48,255 nt of DNA from Blautia sp. OF03-15BH (GTDB lineage Bacteria; Bacillota; Clostridia; Lachnospirales; Lachnospiraceae): assembly GCF_003463065.1 (NCBI RefSeq), contig NZ_QSCM01000020.1:388-48642 (forward strand). Direction: 5' to 3'. Both the position numbers and the translations under genes were made by a program. How positions within the stretch are numbered: position 1 is the stretch's first letter; every line of letters begins with the position of its first letter. Of this stretch, positions 41,188 through 48,255 are shown in pieces. The notes under the pieces are model-generated. The model did not search any database. It had not been told where the DNA came from and saw nothing but the letters and a program-made list of their open reading frames with translations.

Positions 41188-41562
41188 TTATGCAAAAATA
41201 ATTTCCTTTTCCACAATCTCCCTCGCACAAGCCCTTATGTTATTGAGGCATCCTGTCCATTCTAAGGCGTTTTCTGCCTTTAGCTGTTCCGTTATGCCCT
41301 GTGCCTGTTTCATACCCTCTATGAGCCTTTCAAAGCGTTCCTGTGCCTGTCTGTTGATGTCGGCAAGGTAGGCGTTTAGCCTGCCGCTTGTAAGAAGATT
41401 GGTGTATGTAACTTTACGGTACTGTTTTAGATAATCTAAATGCCGTTGCCCCCAGATGCCTATTGCCTGTTCTTCTTCGGCGGGTACAGTTAAGCACGGT
41501 ATCAAATAATCCCCTTGCCTTTCGTATTTGCCGCCCAGTTCCTCAAATAATGATTTTGCCAT
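41188..41562 (-). CDS. tnpV: TnpV-family transposon-encoded protein
   Basis: 124 residues beginning MAKSLFEELGGKYERQGDYL, with EQAIGIWGQRHLDYLKQY and a helical C-terminus. These are marks of the TnpV family of Tn4451-like elements. Its function is not known; an accessory recombination or excision role has been suggested by its constant presence. It starts 56 bp from the left end with GGAGG upstream, in the same direction as the interrupted host gene, so host transcription could read into it. Confidence 0.85.
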   Translation of the reverse strand: MAKSLFEELGGKYERQGDYLIPCLTVPAEEEQAIGIWGQRHLDYLKQYRKVTYTNLLTSGRLNAYLADINRQAQERFERLIEGMKQAQGITEQLKAENALEWTGCLNNIRACAREIVEKEIIFA

Positions 41563-41593
41563 TGTCTGTTACCTCCACATTCTTTTTTATTTT

Positions 41594-41620
41594 GAATGTC
41601 CGCAAAATCCGTCCTACATC
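41594..41620 (-). repeat. Left end of the mobile element (attL side)
   Basis: GA core (TC, 41619-41620), then on the minus strand TGTAGGACGGA and the inverted-repeat core TTTTGCGGACA (41597-41607). Confidence 0.88.
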
Positions 41621-41934
41621 ACAAGAGCGCCTGCTTCAATGTATTTGTTTACAATATCGGAACTTCTGTCCATCAGGATAATATCCGGATAATCCTGTCC
41701 TGCCAGCATCAGGGACAGTTTTTCTGCCGGATCTCCGGTCGGGCTGATCAGGTCAATATTTACACCTGTACGGTTCATCAGTTCCTCGGCAATACGGTCA
41801 TCAAATGCTTTGATACCAGAGTTCTTGTCAAAAAAAGAAATGGTCGGACGCTCCTCATCGGCTGCTGCCGGGATCACGGTCATAGAGCTGACTGCCATAA
41901 CGCTTGCAAGAAGTAAAGCAATTCTTTTTTTCAT
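41614..41934 (-). pseudogene. 5' part of the interrupted extracellular sugar-binding protein (LplA-like)
   Basis: From the ATG at 41934 (GGGAGGAT upstream) the frame encodes a signal peptide (MKKRIALLLASVMAVSS, cleavage near AAA-DEE) without a lipobox Cys. About 80 residues of binding protein follow, including DKNSGIKAFDDRIAEELMNR and QDYPDIILMD. It ends two codons after the element junction (ATG TAG contributed by the element). The remaining 417 residues are at 29365-30617, 11 kb away. Without repair the importer LplB/LplC lacks its cognate binding protein. Confidence 0.9.
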
Positions 41935-42055
41935 GTTTCTTATCCTCCCTTTGTTTTTGTGTAATATGTTTAATGTTTCCTTTGATATTCTATATTTTAT
42001 AGTCATTTTTTCATCTCTTCCATATTTCTTTTTTCCGATTTATACTTTAAATGCA

Positions 42056-42094
42056 CAAAAAAACAGCATTCTGTAATTTTTGAATGCTGTTTTT
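42056..42094 (-). terminator. Terminator after the yesN-type regulator gene
   Basis: Minus strand AAACAGCATTC, 10-nt loop, GAATGCTGTTT followed by TTTTTG, 30 bp after the regulator stop codon. The following 120 bp up to the second binding protein gene must hold its promoter, but no strong consensus is visible, as expected for an activator-dependent promoter. Confidence 0.88.
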
Positions 42095-42122
42095 CACCAA
42101 AACATATCAATTTTTAACACTG

Positions 42123-43637
42123 CTATAAGTATTTTTTTCGGTATTCATTGGGCGTTTCTCCATATCTTTTTGTAAATACGGAACAAAAATAGGAAACATT
42201 TTCATATCCTACCTGCATACTGACCTCTTTCACCTTGTATTTCGGGTTTTTCAATAATTCACAGGCTTGTTCAAACCGGTAATTTGTGATATATTCCAGA
42301 ATTGTCTGACCGGTTCCTTCCTTAAAAATAGTACGGATATAATTAGCCGAAAAATGAATCTCCGCAGCCATATCTTCCACCGTCACGGACTGGCTGTAAT
42401 GGCTTCGAACATACTCCTGGACTTTCCGGACCACATAGGCACTTTTACAGTCGCCAAGCTGCTGATTCCTCTTCTCCTCTATGATTTTCAAAATCCCATC
42501 CACATAGTCTCTGGCTTCCTCTATACAGCAGCATTTCCGCAGATTCTCATACTGATTTTCTCTCTGCTTCTCCTTTCCCTCTCTATTTTCCGGCATGATC
42601 TTTCTCTCCAGTTTAAGAGAAACCCGGTACAAAAACTGCAAAACTTCTTCTTTTTCTATTTTTTCCTCAGAGAAAAATGTAAAAGCCTGAGCCAGAAGTT
42701 TACCGATTTCAGCATCCTGACCGGTACGTATGAGTTCTTCAAGCTGGTTCTTAAGAGCTTCTAATTTCTGAAAATACGTATTATCCCGCATTTCCACCGG
42801 TTCTCTGAAGCTTTCCTGTACCGGCTTCAAGGAGCCTTTTTCTTCGTAAAAGATCTCTTTTTCCCAGCTCTTCAGCTGATGCCAGGCCGCCCGGAGGCCT
42901 TCTTTCGCCACACTGTGCTTCAACCAGACACCGCCATAGCTTTTTCCTGTAAGGTCTTTCAGGATCTTCTGGATCCGAAAAGCCGCATCGTGAAAATCCA
43001 CATATCCCCATATCAAAAAAGTCAGTGTACTGCCATCCAGCCAGACAGTTTCGATCTCTGCCAGTTTTTTCTCCATACTCCGGTCCAGGTTCTTCTGAAA
43101 AACCTGAAAAAACTGAACCATACCGAAACGATTGTCATTTTTTTCCCCGGATATCTGTTTCAGCTCCTGCAGCAATCTATCCTCCGGTGTCTGTTCCTCC
43201 GTACAGAGACGCTGAAGAAGAAGTTTTCCCATCACATCCACAGAATTCTGAAAAAGATTTTCTTTCTCGATCTGTTTGATGGCTCTATGAATCACCTCAG
43301 CGATGCTCTCCTCGGAAAAAGGCTTTAAGATGTAATTCACGGCGTTTACTTGAAAGGCTTCTTTTATATAAGCAAAATCATCATAGCCTGTTAAAAAGAT
43401 GATCTTAATATCCCTGTTCCACTCATAAATCTTTTTCGCCAGATCGATACCGTCCATGACCGGCATCTGAATATCTGTAATGACGATATCCGGCTGCCGG
43501 TCCAGTACCAGTTCATAAGCAGCCTTTCCGTTTTTTGCCGTATCTACATGATCAATGCCCAGCGTTTTCCAGTCTATATAATTTTTCAGCGCTTCCAGTT
43601 CCATCTTTTCATCATCAACAAGTAAAATCCGATACAT
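42123..43637 (-). CDS. YesN-type response regulator (receiver plus AraC DNA-binding domain)
   Basis: 504 residues. The N-terminal receiver domain (1-120) has acidic pocket VDDE, phosphoacceptor Asp55 in IVITDIQMP and switch Lys in YILKPFSEE. A variable middle region follows. The C-terminal AraC domain (about 405-504) has two helix-turn-helix motifs, VEDMAAEIHFSANYIRTIFK and VKEVSMQVGYENVSYFCSVF. It is phosphorylated by the YesM-type kinase encoded two genes upstream and probably activates the binding-protein, glycosidase and permease genes. It begins 3 bp after the lipoprotein gene. Confidence 0.93.
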   Translation of the reverse strand: MYRILLVDDEKMELEALKNYIDWKTLGIDHVDTAKNGKAAYELVLDRQPDIVITDIQMPVMDGIDLAKKIYEWNRDIKIIFLTGYDDFAYIKEAFQVNAVNYILKPFSEESIAEVIHRAIKQIEKENLFQNSVDVMGKLLLQRLCTEEQTPEDRLLQELKQISGEKNDNRFGMVQFFQVFQKNLDRSMEKKLAEIETVWLDGSTLTFLIWGYVDFHDAAFRIQKILKDLTGKSYGGVWLKHSVAKEGLRAAWHQLKSWEKEIFYEEKGSLKPVQESFREPVEMRDNTYFQKLEALKNQLEELIRTGQDAEIGKLLAQAFTFFSEEKIEKEEVLQFLYRVSLKLERKIMPENREGKEKQRENQYENLRKCCCIEEARDYVDGILKIIEEKRNQQLGDCKSAYVVRKVQEYVRSHYSQSVTVEDMAAEIHFSANYIRTIFKEGTGQTILEYITNYRFEQACELLKNPKYKVKEVSMQVGYENVSYFCSVFTKRYGETPNEYRKKYL

Positions 43638-43640
43638 ATC

Positions 43641-45224
43641 TTATTCCTTTCCCCACAGTCGGATCCGTTTTTCATAATTTTCTGTTATGACTTTCTCCGC
43701 TTTTGAAAGCCCCTCCACTTCCATATCGGCAATCATTTTATCATAAAGCCGGAGGCATTCTTCTTCACTGGATGCATCGATCAGCCGCGGATAAGCTTTC
43801 TGGTAAATTTCCTGTACGTTTTTCCAGATCAGGGCCTCCTCGGTACCGCTGGCAGGATCCAGATTGGTATAAAAAGAGGTATCCCACCGGTCTGTCCGAA
43901 ACCGTTCATTTCCCAGTTTTGCCTCCTTGGATATCTCATATTTGGTCATCATGTCATAAGGACTTCCATCACTCCCAAGACCGTTTTTTATAAACCAGCT
44001 CCACCGCCGAATACCCGTGTTCTTTTTGGCCTGATTGATATCACTGAGTGCCTCTGCCAATATTGCCGCATCCGGTGTCCGTTTGCCATCCACATAATTC
44101 CAGTCTTCTCCTTCAATCCCCCAGAGCATCAGGTACTGTCCCTCTTCGCTGGCCAGAAAATCGATGACTTTCAGCACGGCATCCATGTTTTTACAGTGAT
44201 CAGTTACCGCAATTGCATCCCAGCCCAGAGTGCTTCTGCCGTTATAAGTAGTTTCATCTGCTGATATCCCTTTTCCAAGAACCTTATAAGGATAATAATC
44301 CGCATTCTCTCCCCATTTTTCTTTTACCTGGTTGCGGTCTTCATCCAGATCCCAGTAGGCACAGGCTGTGGCAAAAACTCTTCCTTCCGTAAGTTTTTTT
44401 GAAAAAAGAGTTCTCTGTGTCACGATCCACTCCTTATCCAGCAAACCTTCCCGATACAACTGATTCATAAAAAGGATCAATTCCCGATATTTAGCATCCC
44501 TTGTCAGATGATATAACTTTCCATTGTTTTCATAATAATATTTCATTCCATACATGCCGCGAAGAGGCGTATTATAATTCAGACTTGTACACAGAGCTAA
44601 TGGGAGAGAAGTTTTTCCTTCGGATTCCGGATGTTTTTTCTGAAACCTTCTCAAAAGCTCCAGAAATTCGTCCTGCGTAAAAGGCTCATTGCTGTCTGCC
44701 CGTTCTTTTCCTACCAGTTCGCAGAGGTAATCATAGCGGATCTGAAATGCCGAGGAGGCATCCTCATCTGCTCCGTACCAGTTACTTAAATAATAAAGTT
44801 TACCATCTTCTGTCCTGAGCCTGTTCAGCACATCTCCGTACATACTTTTCACATTGGGTAACTGCTCCATATAAGGTTCCAGATCTACCAGATAACCGGC
44901 CTCCACATATTTCTGGATATTGCTTATGTTAACCAAAATCATATCCGGATAGTCCTGATAAGCCAGCATAAGACTCACTTTCTCTGTAACATCATCTGTG
45001 GGATCCATGATGTTGATTTTCACACCCGTCTGCTTCATGATTTCCCGTGCGATCCGATCATCGAACTGGTACTCACCGGAATTCACATCAAACACTGTGA
45101 TCTCCGGTATTTCTGTCTCCCTTTCCTTTGACTGTTCCGTATCCTCTGTCTTTTGGGGTCCGACACAACCAGTCAGAAAAAAAGCCACTGCCACTAAAAA
45201 AAGGATTTTCGTAAATTTTCTCAT
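43641..45224 (-). CDS. Extracellular sugar-binding lipoprotein (LplA-like)
   Basis: 527 residues. A type II signal peptide has lipobox FLTGC with Cys20. The mature part is a family 1 solute-binding protein of the LplA group (DRIAREIMKQTGVKINIMDP; YYLSNWYGADED; GRSTLGWDAIAVTD). It is the paralogue of the element-split protein and shares most landmarks with it. Its start overlaps the kinase stop by 4 bp, and it lies between kinase and regulator rather than beside permeases. A role as co-receptor of the kinase is therefore plausible, but it could also serve the LplBC importer. Confidence 0.92.
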   Translation of the reverse strand: MRKFTKILFLVAVAFFLTGCVGPQKTEDTEQSKERETEIPEITVFDVNSGEYQFDDRIAREIMKQTGVKINIMDPTDDVTEKVSLMLAYQDYPDMILVNISNIQKYVEAGYLVDLEPYMEQLPNVKSMYGDVLNRLRTEDGKLYYLSNWYGADEDASSAFQIRYDYLCELVGKERADSNEPFTQDEFLELLRRFQKKHPESEGKTSLPLALCTSLNYNTPLRGMYGMKYYYENNGKLYHLTRDAKYRELILFMNQLYREGLLDKEWIVTQRTLFSKKLTEGRVFATACAYWDLDEDRNQVKEKWGENADYYPYKVLGKGISADETTYNGRSTLGWDAIAVTDHCKNMDAVLKVIDFLASEEGQYLMLWGIEGEDWNYVDGKRTPDAAILAEALSDINQAKKNTGIRRWSWFIKNGLGSDGSPYDMMTKYEISKEAKLGNERFRTDRWDTSFYTNLDPASGTEEALIWKNVQEIYQKAYPRLIDASSEEECLRLYDKMIADMEVEGLSKAEKVITENYEKRIRLWGKE

Positions 45225-46900
45225 GCTTTTGCCCTTTCTCTCCCTGGAAATTCAATTCGTATTTTTGTTCCAAATCCCCTTTCACTCTCAATATAGACGC
45301 CATACTGAGGACCGTATTGCAACTTGATCCGGATGTTTACATTCCGAAGGCCGTAGCCTCCTTCCGAATGATTCATGGAATTCTGTAGTTCCATCAGTTT
45401 CTCCGGATCCATACCACAACCATCATCAATAACTTCGAACACTGTTTTTCCCTGCTCTTCAAAGAGACGGATCAAAATATGGAAAACTTCTGAATCGTCA
45501 TCTCTGCCATGATGAATCGCGTTTTCCACAATAGGCTGGAGCGTCAGTTTTACCACATGCACATCGAGAAGAGATTCATCCAGTTCATATTCCACCTCTA
45601 TGGAATCATCAAACCGCATTCTCTGGATCTTCAGATAACTTTCCAGAAGATTCAGTTCTTCTCGGATAGGAATATCCTGTTTTCCTTTACTCAGCGTGAT
45701 CCGGTAAAAATCAGAAAGATAAAGGATTGCCCTGGAAGCCGCTTTGTCTCCGTTTCCCATCGCAAGCACGGAAATAGAAGAAAGAGCATTATAGAGAAAA
45801 TGAGGATTGATCTGTTCCTGCAAAAGGTTCAGCTCTGAAATTTTCCTGTCCAGTTCCTTTTTATAAGACTCTTCAATCAGGGTATGGATCTTTTCTCCCA
45901 TCTGATTGACTGAGTCTGCAATCTCATCCAGTTCATCCCTGCTTCTGCCGTTCTCAGGAAGAAAAATCCGGTAATCCAGTTTGCCTTCACCAATGGATCT
46001 GGCTCCCTGACGGACTTTATCCACTTTATTCCGGAAGGAACGGCTATAAAGATAAATTGCCGCGAGAGCCAGAACCGCACTCACAAAAAAAACAAAAAAA
46101 ATTCTGGAAGCTACCAGTCCCGCTTCTTTATCATAACGTCGGCTGTCCGTAAACAGCTGAAGCTGACCGCAGTAGGCAGTATTGTTTTTCATAAAAATCT
46201 GTTTTTCCGGATTTATGGAAGCCATATTTTTACCGATCAGTTCCGGATGATTAGAAGCCTGGATTTCTCCAGCATCATTCAGAAGCACCATGGTGATCTC
46301 TTCATCTCCCAGGCCCAACATCTGATTCAGATAATCTTCTGTTATTTCCATATACACAAATATCTGATACTGACCTGATTCATAAAAATTCAGTTTTCTG
46401 GTAAAAGAGATTGTTCCGTTACCAGTGTTCTGCATATGCATGACCCCGCCGTTTCCGGTCGTCTGATACCAGTCCGGCAGATTTTCCGGATCCAGCAGAT
46501 AGAAATAGTATTCATCCTGTGGAAGGGTGCGGTTGCTGGTATAAACGGAAATCTTTATAATATCCGGATTAAAGATTTTGACATTACTAAAAAGATCATC
46601 CACATACGAATAAAGATCCTCATATCCTCTCTGACTATAATCTGCTGTAAGATAACTCTGCAGCGTATTATCCATATAAAACATATTAGAAGCCGCATAA
46701 TAATTGTTTGCTTTTTCATCCAGATTTTTGATGGTATGCTCCATCTGGTAGGACAGCTCCTCATAAAGACGTTCCAGCTGAATTTTCTTTGTATTTCCAT
46801 AAGTAAAGACTGCAATGAGAAACATGGGAAGAAGTGCAAAGAGTGCATAGTAAAAAATGAGTTTATACTGAACTCCTGCACTTTTATTCGTTTTTTTCAT
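45221..46900 (-). CDS. YesM-type sensor histidine kinase
   Basis: 559 residues from the ATG at 46900 (GGGAG upstream; a longer frame reads through the peptidase gene and is rejected). A membrane segment (14-34), an extracellular dCache-like sensor (about 40-260) and a second membrane segment (264-286) are followed by HAMP (to about 340). The His kinase part has LLQEQINPHFLYN with His367. The ATPase domain has VENAIHHG, DDGCGM and GYGLRNV. It belongs to the LytS/YesM class that senses carbohydrates. The gene lies 20 bp after the peptidase and overlaps the lipoprotein gene. Confidence 0.93.
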   Translation of the reverse strand: MKKTNKSAGVQYKLIFYYALFALLPMFLIAVFTYGNTKKIQLERLYEELSYQMEHTIKNLDEKANNYYAASNMFYMDNTLQSYLTADYSQRGYEDLYSYVDDLFSNVKIFNPDIIKISVYTSNRTLPQDEYYFYLLDPENLPDWYQTTGNGGVMHMQNTGNGTISFTRKLNFYESGQYQIFVYMEITEDYLNQMLGLGDEEITMVLLNDAGEIQASNHPELIGKNMASINPEKQIFMKNNTAYCGQLQLFTDSRRYDKEAGLVASRIFFVFFVSAVLALAAIYLYSRSFRNKVDKVRQGARSIGEGKLDYRIFLPENGRSRDELDEIADSVNQMGEKIHTLIEESYKKELDRKISELNLLQEQINPHFLYNALSSISVLAMGNGDKAASRAILYLSDFYRITLSKGKQDIPIREELNLLESYLKIQRMRFDDSIEVEYELDESLLDVHVVKLTLQPIVENAIHHGRDDDSEVFHILIRLFEEQGKTVFEVIDDGCGMDPEKLMELQNSMNHSEGGYGLRNVNIRIKLQYGPQYGVYIESERGFGTKIRIEFPGRERAKA

Positions 46901-46920
46901 CAGGAACTCTCCCTTCCTGT

Positions 46921-48060
46921 TTATCTCATAAACCTCTCCGAAACCAGATCTGCCGCAATGGCAAAGCCCGGTTTCAGGCTTTCTGTATAGATCCACTCTT
47001 CTCTGGTGTGTTCTCCGTCGCCAAGGCAAAGGCCGATGGTCGCAGCAGGAATCCCAAGGGACAGCGGAATGTTGCAGTCTGTGGAAGAAGGCGCAAAAAC
47101 CGGTTCTTTTCCATAATGCTTTGTAATAATCTTCCGGCACAGTTCCGCAAGTTCTTTCTGGCGCGGATCCTCATTTCCTTTTCTTCCGCAGGGACGTTCT
47201 CCTATGATCTCCGTCCGGATATCCAGACCTGTTTTTCGGAATTTCTCCAGTGTTTCCTCAAAATAATCCCGCACTTTCTCCATGCTTTCCAGGTTATCTG
47301 AGCGGAATTCATAGAGCATCTCTGCCTGCTGGGCGATGGTATTAATAGAAGTGCCACCTTTTACCATGCCTACATTATAGGTTGTCTTGCTTCCATCCTG
47401 AGGCACCTGATACTGATAAAGTGCCTGGATCAGAGCTGAAAGCTCTGCCAATGCATTCCTGTTTCCAAAATTAAAGTAGGAATGGCCTCCTTCTGTCCGG
47501 ACTTCTACCCGGTAACGGACAGAACCTACTGCACGGATACAGATACTATCCATATATCCGTCAAAAGAAACGACCTGAACCAGATCTTTTCCATAACGGC
47601 TGTTCAGAGCGCGGGAACCTTTGAGATTTCCCAGTCCTTCCTCGCAGGCATTGGCTGCAAAAATCAGATTCCCTTTTGTCTTGGGATGATATTTTGCCAC
47701 ATATTTTGCCATCATCATCAGGATCGCTACGTTAGCTGTATCATCTCCGACACCAGGCGAAAACATTTTCCCGCCTTCTTCCCGGACACCCATGGATTCC
47801 ATATCCGGGAATACCGTATCGATATGTGCCATAAACAGTGCTGTCGGCACACCTTCTTCATAATGATACGGATAGATCACATTCTTCGCTTCATCAATAA
47901 AGACTCCTTCTGCTCCCTGCATTTCCAGCCATTCTTTGATAAAGGCCGCCCGACGTTCCTCATGATGACTGGGTGAGGGGATCTCACAAAGTTTCCAGAG
48001 AAGTGCTTTTACCTCTGCCTGGTTTTCTTCCATAAAAATTTCCATTTCTTTTGTCAACAT
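46921..48060 (-). CDS. M20-family metallopeptidase
   Basis: 379 residues, cytoplasmic. The di-zinc site is seen in FMAHIDTVF (His79, Asp81), PGVGDDTAN (Asp106/107) and ANACEEGLGN (Glu140/141). Further ligands are an Asp in VVSFDGY and a C-terminal His in GDGEHTREEW. The lid domain (about 190-300) has the GGHSYFNF motif. M20 enzymes cleave peptides or N-acyl bonds, and the exact substrate is unclear. It is the first gene before the sensor kinase, regulator and binding protein, with AAGGAGAGG upstream of the ATG. Confidence 0.9.
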   Translation of the reverse strand: MLTKEMEIFMEENQAEVKALLWKLCEIPSPSHHEERRAAFIKEWLEMQGAEGVFIDEAKNVIYPYHYEEGVPTALFMAHIDTVFPDMESMGVREEGGKMFSPGVGDDTANVAILMMMAKYVAKYHPKTKGNLIFAANACEEGLGNLKGSRALNSRYGKDLVQVVSFDGYMDSICIRAVGSVRYRVEVRTEGGHSYFNFGNRNALAELSALIQALYQYQVPQDGSKTTYNVGMVKGGTSINTIAQQAEMLYEFRSDNLESMEKVRDYFEETLEKFRKTGLDIRTEIIGERPCGRKGNEDPRQKELAELCRKIITKHYGKEPVFAPSSTDCNIPLSLGIPAATIGLCLGDGEHTREEWIYTESLKPGFAIAADLVSERFMR

Positions 48061-48194
48061 AACATCCTACCTCTCCTTCTATCCGGCAAATAAAACCGAT
48101 TTTGTGCAAATTTATCACTACAAAGCAACATTTTATAGATATTTTAAACAACTTAACATAAAAAAGCAATAGAATATATAAGAAACCTTACAGA
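48061..48194 (-). promoter_or_regulatory. Upstream region of the peptidase-kinase operon
   Basis: AT-rich 130 bp. A possible promoter is TTGCTT and TTAAAA with a 17-bp spacer on the minus strand, but the match is poor. Nothing else was recognised here. Confidence 0.25.
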
Positions 48195-48236
48195 CAAAAA
48201 AAACCAGAAGCATTTGCTCCTGGTTCTCATCTCATA
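48195..48236 (-). terminator. Terminator of a gene upstream of the window edge
   Basis: Minus strand GAACCAGGAGCA, short loop and TGCTTCTGGTTTTTTTT: hairpin with T-run, ending a transcript that starts beyond position 48255. Confidence 0.8.
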
Positions 48237-48255
48237 TACCTTCAAAACCACACAC

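Larger units (their letters stand above)
30618..41618 (-). mobile_element. 11.0-kb integrative mobilizable element carrying tet(O), inserted in a binding-protein gene
   Basis: Boundaries are set by GA dinucleotides (TC at 30618-30619 and 41619-41620 on the plus strand) and by imperfect terminal inverted repeats sharing TTTTGCGGACA, each 12 bp inside the ends (30631-30641 and 41597-41607). Removing the element rejoins the host gene in frame as ALV-NLSDYM, matching the paralogue's YLV-DLEPYM. Content, from left end inwards on the minus strand: tnpV, tet(O), KTR protein, three sigma-like genes, repA-like, oriT, MOBV relaxase, parB-like, PC4-like, a small protein and the serine recombinase. GA targets and TnpX/TnpV place it with the Tn4451 group. 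No conjugation machinery is present, so it would be mobilised in trans. Confidence 0.93.

Noticed and set aside
46901..47140. N-terminal extension of the sensor kinase frame
   Set aside because: These 80 codons overlap the M20 peptidase gene in another frame; the ATG at 46900 has a ribosome binding site and is followed by a membrane segment.

Overview
The window looks like a chromosomal piece of a low- to mid-GC anaerobic gut Firmicute, most probably a Lachnospiraceae member (Blautia/Ruminococcus-like). This is inferred from gene content and protein style: a giant 2-hydroxyacyl-CoA dehydratase-type activase, Lpl-type sugar ABC systems with YesM/YesN regulators, strong AGGAGG ribosome binding sites and canonical sigma-A promoters. 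Almost every gene is on the minus strand. The exceptions are a tRNA-Thr and the activase.

Layout: (1) 1-450: leader and two tandem strong promoters of an rRNA-type operon reading out of the window to the left, and a divergent tRNA-Thr(CGU) with promoter and terminator. (2) 534-1990: an alpha/beta hydrolase behind a palindromic operator, then a decayed IS200/IS605-type element reduced to the TnpB C-terminus and its structured right end. (3) 1991-12936: housekeeping metabolism, namely glgB-LCP (branching enzyme with an altered catalytic residue), serC-serA, leuB-ilvD-ilvB and tgt-yajC. (4) 14439-18671: the activase. (5) 18756-23528: an operon hisH-hisF-ung followed by a ZorA/ZorB-like (MotA/MotB-type) motor pair without the usual Zorya effector genes. 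(6) 23676-25232: a Sir2-like protein and a secreted protein. (7) 25434-29245 and 41614-48060: an oligosaccharide utilisation locus (M20 peptidase, YesM kinase, lipoprotein binding protein, YesN regulator, a second binding protein, clan GH-D glycosidase, LplB and LplC permeases).

The second binding protein gene of this locus is split by an 11.0-kb integrative mobilizable element (30618-41618). Both junctions can be read at base resolution. A GA dinucleotide flanks the element, and removing it restores the binding-protein reading frame exactly. The element carries a TnpX/TndX-type large serine recombinase, TnpV, a MOBV relaxase with a pMV158-like oriT, a RepA-type ATPase with an iteron-like repeat in its 3' end, ParB-like and PC4-like proteins, three small sigma-like proteins, a KTR cysteine-rich protein and the tetracycline resistance gene tet(O) with its complete attenuator leader. 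In the integrated state the recombinase has no stop codon of its own and runs in frame into the host binding-protein gene, giving a 1036-residue chimeric ORF.

The points most worth following are the chimeric recombinase/binding protein with its stop codon supplied by the other element end, the orphan ZorAB-like motor behind ung, the nucleophile-less GlgB fused by overlap to an LCP gene, and the iteron/oriT region of the element. Family assignments are from recognition of motifs; no database search was run.
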